This document shows, piece by piece, positions 7,049 to 15,119 of a DNA stretch of 16,269 nucleotides. Below the pieces are notes generated by a model. It worked only from the letters and a program-made list of their open reading frames with translations, was not told the DNA's origin and did no database searches. How positions within the stretch are numbered: position 1 is the first letter of the stretch; each line of letters starts with the position of its first letter. Made by a program: the position numbers and the translations under genes. The DNA is taken from positions 1 to 16,269 of the forward strand of contig JADHOU010000007.1 of NCBI GenBank assembly GCA_016778825.1. The letters are read 5' to 3'. Source of the stretch: Candidatus Puniceispirillum sp. Its GTDB lineage: Bacteria; Pseudomonadota; Alphaproteobacteria; Puniceispirillales; Puniceispirillaceae.

Positions 7049-9643
7049 ATGTTTGCGTCTTTTGCAAAAAACCTGTTTGGCAGCTCGAATGACCGTATCG
7101 TCAAATCGATGCAGCCATTGGTTCAGCAGATTAATGACCGCGAAACCAATTTTGCCAGCCTCGATGATGATGCCATTCGGGCAATGGTCGTCGATATCCG
7201 CCAGAAAATAACCGATGGCGCGTCAAAAGATGATTTTTTAATTGATGTATTTGCGCTGGTTCGCGAAGCCGCTAAACGCACTCTTGGCCAGCGTCATTTC
7301 GATGTCCAATTGATGGGTGGTATTGCGCTTCATCGTGGCCAGATTGCCGAAATGAAAACTGGCGAAGGCAAAACGCTTGTTGCGACTTTGGCGGTGGTGC
7401 TGAATGCGCTTGATGGGCGCGGTGTTCATGTTGTCACGGTCAATGATTATTTGGCATCACGCGATGCGGCATGGATGAGCAAGGTCTATGAATTTTTGGG
7501 GCTAAGCGTTGGCTGCATCACTGGCGGGCTTGATGATGATCAGCGCCGTGCCGCCTATGGTTGTGATGTCACTTACGGCACGAATAATGAATTCGGCTTT
7601 GACTATCTTCGTGACAATCTGAAATACAGTCTTGAAGATATGGTGCAGCGTGATTTCAGTTTTGCGATTGTCGATGAGGTTGATTCGATCCTGATTGATG
7701 AAGCGCGCACCCCGCTGATCATTTCCGGCCCTGCTGAAACCAATGCCGAGCATTATCATGTTGCTAATCAGATCATCCCGTTATTGGTGGATGAAGATTT
7801 TGATCTTGATGAAAAGGGCAACAGTGTCTCGCTGAGTGAAATTGGCATTGAACATGCCGAAACCCTGCTTCGCGAGCGTGGTGCCATTGGTGATGCAACG
7901 CTTTACGACATTGAAAATGTTGGGCTGTTGCATCATGTCAATCAGGCGCTTCGTGCGCATCGTCTTTTCGCTCGTGACACGCATTATATGCTAAAGGCCG
8001 GCGAGGTTGTCATCATTGATGAATTTACCGGTCGCGCCATGGAAGGCCGCCGTTTTTCTGATGGGCTGCATCAGGCGATTGAGGCGAAAGAGGGTGTTGA
8101 AATTCAGGCCGAAAACCAGACGCTGGCTTCAGTCACCTTCCAGAATTATTTCCGCATGTATGACAAGCTGGCAGGCATGACCGGAACAGCCATGACTGAG
8201 GCTGGTGAATTTTCTGAAATCTACGCTTTGGAAGTTATGGCCATCCCGACCAATCGTGATGTTGCCCGTATTGATTATGATGATGAAGTTTACCGCACCA
8301 GTGCCGAACGTGACGAAGCCGTTATCGCACTGATTCTTGAATGCCGGTCACGTCAACAGCCGGTTCTTGTTGGCACGATCAGTATTGATAAATCCGAACG
8401 CCTATCAGCCGAATTGAAAAAGCGTAAAATCGACCATCGGGTTCTGAACGCGCGTTTCCATGAAGAAGAAGCCAAAATCATTGCTGATGCTGGCGTGCCC
8501 GGTGCGGTTACGATTGCCACCAATATGGCTGGACGCGGAACCGATATTCAACTTGGTGGTAATTTGGAAATGCGGCTTGCCAGCCTTGAGGCCGAAGGCA
8601 AACCAGTTACCGAAACGGTTACTTCCAAAATTGCCGCTGAAATTGAAGCGGCCAGAGCCACCGCGCTTGCTGCTGGCGGGCTATATGTTATTTGTACCGA
8701 ACGCCATGAATCGCGCCGGATTGATAATCAGCTTCGTGGCCGAACAGGACGTCAGGGTGATCCTGGCGCGTCAAAATTCTTCTTGTCATTACAAGATGAT
8801 CTGATGCGTATTTTCGGCTCGGAAAAGCTGGAAAGCATGCTGTTAAAGCTTGGCCTTGAAGAAGGCGAGGCCATTATGCATCCATGGATTAACAAGGCTG
8901 TTGAAAAAGCTCAATCCAAAGTTGAGGCACGTAATTTCGAAATTCGCAAACAATTGCTGAAATATGATGATGTCATGAATGACCAGCGCCGGGTGATTTT
9001 TGACCAGCGCAAGGAAATCATGCGCGCTGATGATGTTCATGACACGGTTGTTGATATGCGCCATGAAGCCGCCGCCTTGATTGTTGAACGGTCAATTCCC
9101 GCTGGCACTTATCATGATGCATGGGATTCAGAAACGCTTGATGCCGATTCGCGCCGCGTGTTGGGGGTTGAGGCACCGATTGCTGATTGGTTTGCCGAAG
9201 ATGGCATTGCCGAACCGGAAATCGAAGCCAGATTGATTGATGCTGCTGATCGCCATATGGCCGAAAAAGCCGTCAGGCTTGGGCCCGATATCATGAGGAT
9301 GGCGGAAAAGAATCTGCTTTTGCAGGTGCTTGACCAGCAATGGAAAGAACATTTATTGACCCTTGATCAATTGCGTCAGGGAATCACTCTTCGGGCCTAT
9401 GGGCAAAAAGATCCTTTGAATGAATATAAGCGCGAAGCCTTTTTGTTGTTTGAAACGATGCTTGCCAATATGCGGGAAACCACAAGCATGGTTCTCTCGC
9501 ATGTAGAGATTCGCCAGCCCGATGAACAAGGCGCGCCGCCGGCCGCTTCAGCTGAGTCTTCTGCCAATGCGAAAGTGTCGCGAAATGCCCCTTGCCCATG
9601 CGGATCAGGCAAGAAATTCAAACATTGCCATGGTGCGCTTTAA
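7049..9643 (+). CDS. secA: Preprotein translocase ATPase SecA
   Basis: Motor ATPase that drives unfolded precursor proteins through the SecYEG channel, working at the cytoplasmic face of the inner membrane. The product has 864 residues from the ATG at 7049, with amino terminus [16 protein letters not shown] as in relatives. That ATG is preceded by GGGGAG at five bases; a TTG at 7025 would add eight residues without such support. Walker A is MKTGEGKT (102-109) and the DEAD-type Walker B is DEVD (209-212), followed by the conserved [17 protein letters not shown]. The second nucleotide fold (NAGRGTD-like [13 protein letters not shown] and [13 protein letters not shown]) and the helical scaffold with wing domain follow. 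The carboxy terminus ends with an intact zinc-binding SEC-C motif, C849, C851, C860 and H861, which binds SecB and lipid. No secM-like leader is visible. Confidence 0.98.
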   Translation: MFASFAKNLFGSSNDRIVKSMQPLVQQINDRETNFASLDDDAIRAMVVDIRQKITDGASKDDFLIDVFALVREAAKRTLGQRHFDVQLMGGIALHRGQIAEMKTGEGKTLVATLAVVLNALDGRGVHVVTVNDYLASRDAAWMSKVYEFLGLSVGCITGGLDDDQRRAAYGCDVTYGTNNEFGFDYLRDNLKYSLEDMVQRDFSFAIVDEVDSILIDEARTPLIISGPAETNAEHYHVANQIIPLLVDEDFDLDEKGNSVSLSEIGIEHAETLLRERGAIGDATLYDIENVGLLHHVNQALRAHRLFARDTHYMLKAGEVVIIDEFTGRAMEGRRFSDGLHQAIEAKEGVEIQAENQTLASVTFQNYFRMYDKLAGMTGTAMTEAGEFSEIYALEVMAIPTNRDVARIDYDDEVYRTSAERDEAVIALILECRSRQQPVLVGTISIDKSERLSAELKKRKIDHRVLNARFHEEEAKIIADAGVPGAVTIATNMAGRGTDIQLGGNLEMRLASLEAEGKPVTETVTSKIAAEIEAARATALAAGGLYVICTERHESRRIDNQLRGRTGRQGDPGASKFFLSLQDDLMRIFGSEKLESMLLKLGLEEGEAIMHPWINKAVEKAQSKVEARNFEIRKQLLKYDDVMNDQRRVIFDQRKEIMRADDVHDTVVDMRHEAAALIVERSIPAGTYHDAWDSETLDADSRRVLGVEAPIADWFAEDGIAEPEIEARLIDAADRHMAEKAVRLGPDIMRMAEKNLLLQVLDQQWKEHLLTLDQLRQGITLRAYGQKDPLNEYKREAFLLFETMLANMRETTSMVLSHVEIRQPDEQGAPPAASAESSANAKVSRNAPCPCGSGKKFKHCHGAL

Positions 9644-9701
9644 CGCCGCCATATTGCTGGTTTCGGGGCTTGTCGTCCTTCTATATGCCTCTTATCTATA
9701 A
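9630..9701 (+). CDS. Possible 23-residue single-helix membrane peptide
   Basis: An ATG at 9630 overlaps the last 14 bases of secA in another frame and reads 23 codons to TAA 9699-9701. Residues 7-23 ([17 protein letters not shown]) form an uninterrupted hydrophobic helix after a short MVRFNA start with one Arg, which is what a tiny inner-membrane protein looks like. There is no clear Shine-Dalgarno sequence, so translation would depend on coupling to secA termination. I do not recognise it, and a chance frame is quite possible at this length. Confidence 0.25.
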   Translation: MVRFNAAILLVSGLVVLLYASYL

Positions 9702-9709
9702 GATAGATA
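9693..9709. repeat. AT-rich 7-bp inverted repeat after secA
   Basis: TATCTAT (9693-9699) and ATAGATA (9703-9709) pair around AAG, followed by GATTTT. It could weakly end or slow secA transcripts just before the DUF1178 ribosome-binding site at 9719-9722. The low GC content makes a true terminator doubtful. Confidence 0.3.
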
Positions 9710-9730
9710 GATTTTGGTGAGGCGGAACGG

Positions 9731-10303
9731 ATGATCAAATATCAATTGATCTGCGATTTGACGCATGAATTTGAAGGCTGGTTCCAAACTAGCGCTGCTT
9801 TTGATGCGCAGAATGAAGCGGGGCTCGTCACCTGTCCGGTTTGTGACAGCGTCACGGTGCGCCGCGCGCTAATGACGCCCAATCTGGCCAGCCCAAAACG
9901 TCGCCGTGATGATATGCGTCACTTGCCAGCGGCTGAAACTGGCCATCATCTTGGCAATCAGGCTGGCACCATCGCGCCGTCTTCTCAAGTCGCATCTGGC
10001 CAAACCGCATCGGCGCATGTTGCCGCATCCAGGCCCGACCCATCTAAGCCGGCCTCATTGCAGGCCGCCCCATCACAGGCTGCGCTTGGCGAGGCGATCG
10101 CACAGCTACGCCAATTGCAGCGTAAGATAAAGTCTGAATGCCGTGATGTCGGGACTGATTTTGCAACGGAAGTTCGTAAAATGCATTATGGCGACAGCGA
10201 ACCTGAAAATATTTATGGTCATTCAAGTGCTGAAGAACGCGAATCACTTGCCGATGAAGGCATTGATATCGTGACTTTGCCGTGGTTGCCGCCTGAACAT
10301 TAA
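9731..10303 (+). CDS. DUF1178 family protein (zinc-ribbon-like)
   Basis: Conserved alphaproteobacterial protein of unknown function. The 190-residue product has the typical start MIKYQLICDLTHEFEGWF and then GLVTCPVCDS, so C8, H12, C35 and C38 could form a zinc site; metal binding is an inference. The segment from about 75 to 120 is low in complexity and rich in Ala, Ser, Pro and Gln, probably a flexible linker. The carboxy-terminal half has the conserved blocks LRQLQRKIKSECRDVG, FATEVRKMHYGD, IYGHSSAEERESLADEGID and ending LPWLPPEH. GAGG eight bases before the ATG gives a strong ribosome-binding site. In many relatives this gene follows the nitrilase gene; here it follows secA by 87 bases and converges on ubiG. 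Confidence 0.88.
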   Translation: MIKYQLICDLTHEFEGWFQTSAAFDAQNEAGLVTCPVCDSVTVRRALMTPNLASPKRRRDDMRHLPAAETGHHLGNQAGTIAPSSQVASGQTASAHVAASRPDPSKPASLQAAPSQAALGEAIAQLRQLQRKIKSECRDVGTDFATEVRKMHYGDSEPENIYGHSSAEERESLADEGIDIVTLPWLPPEH

Positions 10304-10315
10304 ACCGAATGGTTT

Positions 10316-10341
10316 GCGGCTTTTGCCCTATCGAAAGCCGC
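10316..10341. terminator. Hairpin shared by the convergent DUF1178 and ubiG genes
   Basis: GCGGCTTT (10316-10323) and AAAGCCGC (10334-10341) form a perfect 8-bp stem with a 10-base loop, straddling the ubiG stop codon. A smaller AAACC/GGTTT hairpin sits just to the left (10302-10315). The position between converging genes fits a two-way transcript end, but there is no following U-run, so the terminator call is tentative. Confidence 0.35.
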
Positions 10342-11068
10342 CACTTGCCGCATAATTGATCGCCAGTGATCCGATTGGCATAAACCCGCCGCCCGGACAG
10401 GGCGCAAAACCGGTCATATCATCAAGAGCAATCCCCGCTGCGGCGAATTCGGCGCGTAATTCGGCTGGCCGCACGAATTTGCGCGGATCATGTGTGCCAG
10501 CAGGCACAAGCCGAACAATATATTCAAGCGCAAATTTGGCAAAAATCAGCGCTGGCAAGCTGCGGTTAATGGTGGTGATCACGACAACACCATCCGGTGC
10601 CAGCATCGTGGCAATCGCCGTGATGAAAAGGGGGCGGTCGGCAACATGTTCGATCACTTCAGAGGCATAGATCACATCGAATTTGGCACCGCTTGCGGCT
10701 AGATCTTCGGCTGTGATGACCTGATAATCAATGGCAAGCTGCATCGATTCAGCATGTGTTCTGGCCGCGCTGATCGCCGGTGCGGTTACGTCAATGCCGG
10801 TTACCTCTGCGCCAAGCCGTGCCATTGGTTCGGCAAGCAAGCCGCCGCCACAGCCAATATCGAGTAATTTCAATCCTGCCAATGATGGTTTTGCGCTTTG
10901 CTTTTCACCTGTTTTCATTGGAAAAAACCGGCCAATCGCTTGCAGAATATAGTCAATCCGGACAGGGGTAAAAGCATGCAAAGGCGCCATTGGTCCTTTT
11001 TGATCCCACCATTGGTCGGATAGGGCGGCAAAATTATCAATCTCTGTTTGATCGGCTGTAGTTATCAT
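10328..11068 (-). CDS. ubiG: Ubiquinone biosynthesis O-methyltransferase UbiG
   Basis: SAM-dependent O-methyltransferase that acts twice in ubiquinone synthesis, including the last step from demethylubiquinol to ubiquinol, near the inner membrane. The product has 246 residues. It opens with DNFAALSDQWWDQKGPMAPLH, the UbiG hallmark (F..la..WWD..G...pLH). Motif I is LDIGCGGGL at 69-77, then AEVTGIDV, and the post-II region DVIYASEVIEHVADRP. The carboxy-terminal half includes PAGTHDPRKFVRPAEL, also typical. GAGG seven bases before the ATG supports the start. It is divergent from lysC across 72 bases, an arrangement widespread in alphaproteobacteria, and converges on the DUF1178 gene. Confidence 0.96.
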   Translation of the reverse strand: MITTADQTEIDNFAALSDQWWDQKGPMAPLHAFTPVRIDYILQAIGRFFPMKTGEKQSAKPSLAGLKLLDIGCGGGLLAEPMARLGAEVTGIDVTAPAISAARTHAESMQLAIDYQVITAEDLAASGAKFDVIYASEVIEHVADRPLFITAIATMLAPDGVVVITTINRSLPALIFAKFALEYIVRLVPAGTHDPRKFVRPAELRAEFAAAGIALDDMTGFAPCPGGGFMPIGSLAINYAASGGFR

Positions 11069-11072
11069 AGTC

Positions 11073-11101
11073 TTGCCTCGGCGGCTGGTAATCGTTATAG
11101 C
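11073..11101 (+). promoter_or_regulatory. Candidate sigma-70 promoter for lysC
   Basis: TTGCCT (11073-11078), a 17-base spacer and TATAGC (11096-11101) match four of six consensus bases in each box. Transcription would start about 32 bases before the lysC ATG. It begins immediately upstream of the ubiG start codon, so use of the two genes could interfere. Confidence 0.4.
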
Positions 11102-11140
11102 TGCGTGAAATCAGATTTACTGGAAAACAGCATACAGCAA

Positions 11141-12364
11141 ATGGCACGGATTGTTCAAAAATTTGGTGGTACCTCGGTGGCCGATCTTGATCGCATACGC
11201 AATGTGGCGCAGCGGGTAAAAACCGAAGTTGACGCTGGCCATGAGGTTGCGGTTGTTGTCTCGGCAATGTCGGGAACAACAAATCAGCTTGTCTCATGGG
11301 CATCGGAAATCGGCCCGCTTCATGATGCTCGGGAATATGATACGATTGTTGCAACCGGCGAACAGGTGACGGTCGGCTTGCTGGCGATTGCTTTGCAGAA
11401 TATCGGCATCGATGCGCGGTCATGGCTCGGCTGGCAGATTCCCATTCGGTCAGATAATGTTCATGGTGCGGCGCGGATTGACTCGATTGACGGGTCGGCC
11501 ATTCGCGAGCGTATGAAAGCCGGACAAGTTGCAGTCATTGCCGGTTTTCAGGGCATTGGCCCCGATGGCCGGATCAGTACACTCGGCCGAGGTGGCTCGG
11601 ATACATCGGCCGTTGCGATTGCCGCCGCGCTCGAAGCTGATCGGTGCGATATCTATACTGATGTCGATGGGGTTTATACTACCGATCCGCGAATCGCACC
11701 AAAAGCAACTAAATTAGCGCGAATCACCTTTGAAGAAATGCTGGAAATGGCATCATCAGGTGCCAAAGTCTTGCAAACAAGATCAGTCGCCATGGCGATG
11801 CGCCATAATGTTAATCTGCAGGTGCGCTCAAGTTTCAATGATGCACCAGGCACTTTAGTCGTGAATGAGGATTTAGTCGTGGAACAAGAAATCATTAGCG
11901 GGATTGCTTATAGTCCTGATGAGGCCAAAATCACCATCGTTGGCCTGCCTGACCAGCCGGGTGTTGCTGCCGGTGTTTTTGGCGCTTTGGCAGATAATCA
12001 TGTCAATGTGGATATGATTGTACAAAGCGCATCAAGCGCCGTGAAGAAAACTGATATCAGCTTTTCGGTCAGCCGTGGCGACCTTGATAAAGCCGTTGAT
12101 ATTATTAATAAAATTAAAGATGAGCTGGAATTTGACTCGGTTGACGCATCGCCAAATGTTGCCAAAATTTCGGTTGTGGGAACGGCGATGCGGACCCAGC
12201 CTGGTGTTGCCAAGACCATGTTTGAAACGCTGGCGGCAAAGGGCATAAATCTGCATGTGATTTCAACATCCGAAATCAAGATTTCCGTTTTGATCGATGC
12301 TGAATATACCGAGTTAGCGGTTCGCAGCCTGCATACCGCCTATGGGCTGGATGACGAATCTTAA
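11141..12364 (+). CDS. lysC: Aspartate kinase with tandem ACT domains
   Basis: Phosphorylates aspartate in the first step of lysine, threonine, methionine and diaminopimelate synthesis; cytoplasmic. The product has 407 residues from the ATG at 11141, whose start MARIVQKFGGTSVAD is the family standard. The frame is open upstream to 11048, but that stretch overlaps the ubiG start and lacks family similarity. The kinase domain (1 to about 245) shows KFGGTS 7-12, SAMSGTTN 41-48, GEQVT 73-77, STLGRGGSDTSA and YTDVDGVYTTDPR. Two ACT domains follow (about 263-330 and 341-407), with the effector-site pieces DQPGVAAGVFGAL and QSASS, so feedback inhibition by lysine, threonine or both is expected from the family. 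A possible internal start for a beta subunit is described separately. The native ribosome-binding site is poor. Confidence 0.97.
   Translation: MARIVQKFGGTSVADLDRIRNVAQRVKTEVDAGHEVAVVVSAMSGTTNQLVSWASEIGPLHDAREYDTIVATGEQVTVGLLAIALQNIGIDARSWLGWQIPIRSDNVHGAARIDSIDGSAIRERMKAGQVAVIAGFQGIGPDGRISTLGRGGSDTSAVAIAAALEADRCDIYTDVDGVYTTDPRIAPKATKLARITFEEMLEMASSGAKVLQTRSVAMAMRHNVNLQVRSSFNDAPGTLVVNEDLVVEQEIISGIAYSPDEAKITIVGLPDQPGVAAGVFGALADNHVNVDMIVQSASSAVKKTDISFSVSRGDLDKAVDIINKIKDELEFDSVDASPNVAKISVVGTAMRTQPGVAKTMFETLAAKGINLHVISTSEIKISVLIDAEYTELAVRSLHTAYGLDDES
11867..11881 (+). promoter_or_regulatory. Possible internal translation start for an aspartate kinase beta subunit
   Basis: GAGG (11867-11870), eight bases, then an in-frame GTG (11879-11881, codon 247). 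It lies at the join between the kinase and ACT parts and would yield a 161-residue ACT-only protein ending with lysC. Bacillus and Corynebacterium aspartate kinases make such a beta subunit from an internal start at the equivalent place. Use of it here is an inference. Confidence 0.4.
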
Positions 12365-12463
12365 TATCGCCGTAATAGCAATAGTTGCTTGCTAAAGTCA
12401 TGAAAATCTGCGACGCAACGGGATCAACGGCTAATGTTATCAGCTACATGATCGTTGGATATT

Positions 12464-12484
12464 GTTTTAAAACTTAAAGTTTTA
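12464..12484. repeat. Overlapping palindromes upstream of the RodZ-like gene
   Basis: GTTTTAAAAC (12464-12473) is a perfect palindrome and overlaps a second perfect inverted repeat, TAAAACTT-A-AAGTTTTA (12468-12484). They lie 33 to 53 bases before the -10 candidate of the next gene and about 100 bases past the lysC stop. They could be an operator, or the end of the lysC transcript; the AT-only stem makes a terminator weak. Confidence 0.4.
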
Positions 12485-12516
12485 TTTGAAATTATCAGAG
12501 ATTTCTGGTGCTTTTG

Positions 12517-12522
12517 TATAAT
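12517..12522 (+). promoter_or_regulatory. Consensus -10 box upstream of the RodZ-like gene
   Basis: A perfect TATAAT at 12517-12522, repeated imperfectly as TATAAA at 12526-12531 within the direct repeat TTGTATAAT/TTGTATAAA. No good -35 box is found at 16-18 bases; TTGAAA at 12486 is 25 bases away. Initiation would fall within a few bases of the ATG at 12535. Confidence 0.35.
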
Positions 12523-12534
12523 TTGTATAAATAG

Positions 12535-13686
12535 ATGATGAATGGAGACCGGTTTTTGGTGCACGTTCAAGATAAAGATACCAAACTTTTAGTTGCTGGC
12601 GACAGTTTCGAACAAATCGGTTCGACGCTTAAACATGCGCGTCGACTTCAGGGTTTGAAAATCAGCGACGTATCACAGCACCTCCGCATCTCGGTTGATT
12701 ATCTGTCAAAGCTCGAATCAGGTGCCTTTGATCAATTGCCAGCACCAGCCTATGTCACAGGGTTTTTGCGAAGCTATGGCCAGTATGTTGGGCTTGATCC
12801 ATCAACACTTGTGGCGCGCTATACCGCATTGTCGGCCAAAGCGGCGACCATACCAACCTATAAAATGCCAATGAGTACGCGGCCACCACAGCGATCAGCA
12901 CCAGTGATTGCTTCAATGCTGGTTGTTTGTGCTGGCATTGCCTATGGCGGTTGGTATTGGATAAATGGCGGTGATGTGAATGATCAGATGGCGATGGCGC
13001 CAAGCGAGATTGTGGAAACCCCGTCAATTCCTGCCGCGATGCAAGACACGCTTATCGACCAACGCGTGGGGTCGGACGTGCTGAATTATGATCAGGCGCA
13101 AAGCCAAAATCTGACAGCGCCCTCCGCTCAGCCCAAAAAAGTCATCGCCGCCAAGGCTGTAATGCCAACCCCAAGCGCGGCAACAGCTGATCCAGCCGCC
13201 GAGACAAAAAATGTCACTGTGAAGATGCCAGCTGTGGCATCAGCGAATCCTGTCGAAATTGTCGCAGCGATTATCGCGCCGCGCGAACCAGCCGCGCCGC
13301 CAGCCGATGTGGACACCCCCGTTCTATCAGGCGATCTTGCCGAAACACAGGTGATTACCCCCGTATCGCAAGATGGCGTAACGCGGTTGGCTGAAAATAG
13401 CGCCATTGCCAATCTTCGTGATCCGGCGCAGGAAATTACCATCCGCGCGGTTGCCGCAAGCTGGGTTGAAATCGTGCGTGATAATGGCGAAGAAGTGATG
13501 GCAAAATTGATGCGGGCTGGTGACAGCTATGTTGTTGAGGGCAATACGCGGCTTTATCTTAGCACCGGCAATGCTGGTGGGCTGGAAATTGTCATTGGAA
13601 GCGATGACCCTCGCTCAATCGGCGAAACTGGTCAGATTGTTCGTGATCTTCCATTGGTTACCGGTAAATTACGGCAGACGCTCTAG
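12535..13686 (+). CDS. RodZ-like membrane protein with amino-terminal HTH and DUF4115
   Basis: Bitopic inner-membrane protein of the RodZ type, which in model bacteria links MreB filaments to the wall synthesis machinery and sets rod shape. The product has 383 residues. Residues about 26-95 are the cytoplasmic HTH_25 domain (GSTLKHARRLQGLKISDVSQ, then LSKLESGAFDQLPAPAYVTG). A transmembrane helix spans about 121-143 (SAPVIASMLVVCAGIAYGGW). A long periplasmic linker rich in Ala, Pro and Thr runs to about 295. The DUF4115 beta domain follows at about 298-375, with ASWVEIVRDNGEEV, RAGDSYVVEG and LEIVIGSD. The start is uncertain: ATG 12535 or 12538 has no Shine-Dalgarno sequence, while a GTG at 12559 has GGAG 11 bases before it. 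It precedes ispG and hisS, a common alphaproteobacterial order. Confidence 0.88.
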   Translation: MMNGDRFLVHVQDKDTKLLVAGDSFEQIGSTLKHARRLQGLKISDVSQHLRISVDYLSKLESGAFDQLPAPAYVTGFLRSYGQYVGLDPSTLVARYTALSAKAATIPTYKMPMSTRPPQRSAPVIASMLVVCAGIAYGGWYWINGGDVNDQMAMAPSEIVETPSIPAAMQDTLIDQRVGSDVLNYDQAQSQNLTAPSAQPKKVIAAKAVMPTPSAATADPAAETKNVTVKMPAVASANPVEIVAAIIAPREPAAPPADVDTPVLSGDLAETQVITPVSQDGVTRLAENSAIANLRDPAQEITIRAVAASWVEIVRDNGEEVMAKLMRAGDSYVVEGNTRLYLSTGNAGGLEIVIGSDDPRSIGETGQIVRDLPLVTGKLRQTL

Positions 13687-13977
13687 CCTCAATCCCAGCC
13701 CGGCTTTTCCCTTTCTTGATATGATTATTTCCAAATATTTTGGGGCGTGATCCCGATTTTAAGTTTTCTCTGTGATGTTGACGTTTTTCTTGGGGACTTT
13801 GCCTGTTTGCGCTGCGATGGCTGGGCAAACTTCATGGCCTGCCAGCCATCTTGGAAATTGATCGCAACACCCCATCTGAACAAAGTGACGCATTGATCTG
13901 GCGCTTGCCCACCGAACAGGGTATAGAATGGAGCAAATTCAACAGGGGTGCGCCGCGCCATTATTTGGAGTGCAAAA
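13687..13977. other. 291-base gap between the RodZ-like gene and ispG
   Basis: I see no recognisable gene here. It contains a strong hairpin (13816-13850, listed separately), a TTGACG box at 13778-13783 without a good partner, and a TATAGA at 13922-13927 also without a good -35 box. At the right end is the ispG ribosome-binding site GGAG (13967-13970). A 78-codon minus-strand frame and a shorter plus-strand open stretch cross the region but match nothing I recognise. Confidence 0.6.
13816..13850. repeat. Strong 9-bp inverted repeat upstream of ispG
   Basis: GATGGCTGG (13816-13824) pairs perfectly with CCAGCCATC (13842-13850). With G13825 bulged, CA and TG add two more pairs, leaving a 12-base loop. 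There is no T-run after it. It lies about 128 bases before the ispG start, so it would sit in a leader if transcription begins to its left. Confidence 0.6.
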
Positions 13978-15102
13978 GTGTCAAACGCTTATCGGGCTTA
14001 TCGAACAATTGAGCGCCGTCGCTGTCGTCAGGTGATGGTCGGATCAGTTCCGGTTGGCGGCGATGCGCCAATTTCGGTGCAAACCATGACCAATAGCCTG
14101 ACAAGTGATATTGACGGCACTTTGGCGCAAATCAATGCGGCGGCGGCGGCGGGTGCTGACATTGTGCGGGTGTCCTGCCCTGATGAAGATAGCACCGCGG
14201 CGCTGAAAACAATCTGCGCGCAAAGCCCGGTTCCGATTGTTGCTGATATCCATTTCCATTATCGCCGCGCCATCGAGGCGGCCAAGGCGGGCGCAGCCTG
14301 TTTGCGCATCAATCCTGGCAATATTGGCAATGCGGCGCGTGTGCGCGAGGTGGTCCAGGCGGCGCGTGATCATGGATGTTCGATGCGTATTGGTGTTAAT
14401 GCCGGATCGCTGGAAAAGCATCTTCTTGAAAAATATGCCGAGCCTTGTCCTGAAGCGCTTGTCGAGTCTGCCTTGGAACATGCCAAGATTTTGCAGGATA
14501 ATGATTTTCACGAATTTAAAATTTCCGTCAAAGCATCCGATGTGTTTCTGGCGGTTGCTGCTTATCAACAGCTTGCTGATGTGATTGACTGCCCGCTGCA
14601 TATTGGCATCACCGAGGCTGGTGGGCTGCGGGCAGGCACGATCAAATCGGCCATTGGGCTTGGCAATCTGCTTTGGGCCGGCATTGGCGATACGGTAAGA
14701 GTTTCTTTATCGGCAGACCCGACCGAAGAGGTGAAAGCCGGTTATGAAATGCTGAAATCACTTGGGCTTCGCCGCCGCGGTGTGACGGTTATTTCCTGCC
14801 CATCTTGCGCGCGCCAGCAATTTGACGTTATCAAAACCGTGCAAATCATCGAAGATCGGTTAGAACATATTGATATGCCGATCACCGTTTCGATCATTGG
14901 CTGTGTTGTGAATGGGCCGGGTGAGGCGCGTGAAACCGATATCGGGCTTACTGGTGGCGGCAAGGGTACCCATCAGATTTACCTGTCAGGTATGGCTGAT
15001 CACCGCCTTTCAAATGGTGATATTGTTGAACATGTGGTTGATCTTGTTGAAACCCGTGTTGCCAAATTAAAAGCCGCCGAAGCGGCATCAACACAAACTT
15101 AA
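13978..15102 (+). CDS. ispG: 4-hydroxy-3-methylbut-2-en-1-yl diphosphate synthase (IspG/GcpE)
   Basis: Iron-sulfur enzyme of the MEP isoprenoid pathway that reductively opens methylerythritol cyclodiphosphate to HMBPP; cytoplasmic. The product has 374 residues from the GTG at 13978, which has GGAG seven bases upstream; another GTG at 13948 would add ten residues with worse support. The TIM-barrel part is visible in [41 protein letters not shown] and IGITEAGG. The cluster ligands sit in [10 protein letters not shown] (C274, C277) and [12 protein letters not shown] (C309, E316), the complete CXXC...C...E set of the family. It is followed by hisS after 17 bases, so the two are probably cotranscribed. 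It uses the bacterial rather than the plant-like large form. Confidence 0.97.
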   Translation: MSNAYRAYRTIERRRCRQVMVGSVPVGGDAPISVQTMTNSLTSDIDGTLAQINAAAAAGADIVRVSCPDEDSTAALKTICAQSPVPIVADIHFHYRRAIEAAKAGAACLRINPGNIGNAARVREVVQAARDHGCSMRIGVNAGSLEKHLLEKYAEPCPEALVESALEHAKILQDNDFHEFKISVKASDVFLAVAAYQQLADVIDCPLHIGITEAGGLRAGTIKSAIGLGNLLWAGIGDTVRVSLSADPTEEVKAGYEMLKSLGLRRRGVTVISCPSCARQQFDVIKTVQIIEDRLEHIDMPITVSIIGCVVNGPGEARETDIGLTGGGKGTHQIYLSGMADHRLSNGDIVEHVVDLVETRVAKLKAAEAASTQT

Positions 15103-15119
15103 AAAGCAGATGAAAGCCC

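Noticed and set aside
11048..11140. Extended 31-residue start for aspartate kinase
   Set aside because: Overlaps the ubiG start and the promoter candidate, and lies before the standard MARIVQKFGG start.
12377..12389. AGCAA/TTGCT hairpin after lysC as a terminator
   Set aside because: Only five pairs with a three-base loop and no U-run.
13725..13961. 78-codon minus-strand frame between the RodZ-like gene and ispG
   Set aside because: No family resemblance, overlaps the ispG ribosome-binding site, and composition does not look coding; kept only as part of the gap description.
14044..14601. 185-codon minus-strand frame inside ispG
   Set aside because: Shadow of ispG; no family resemblance.
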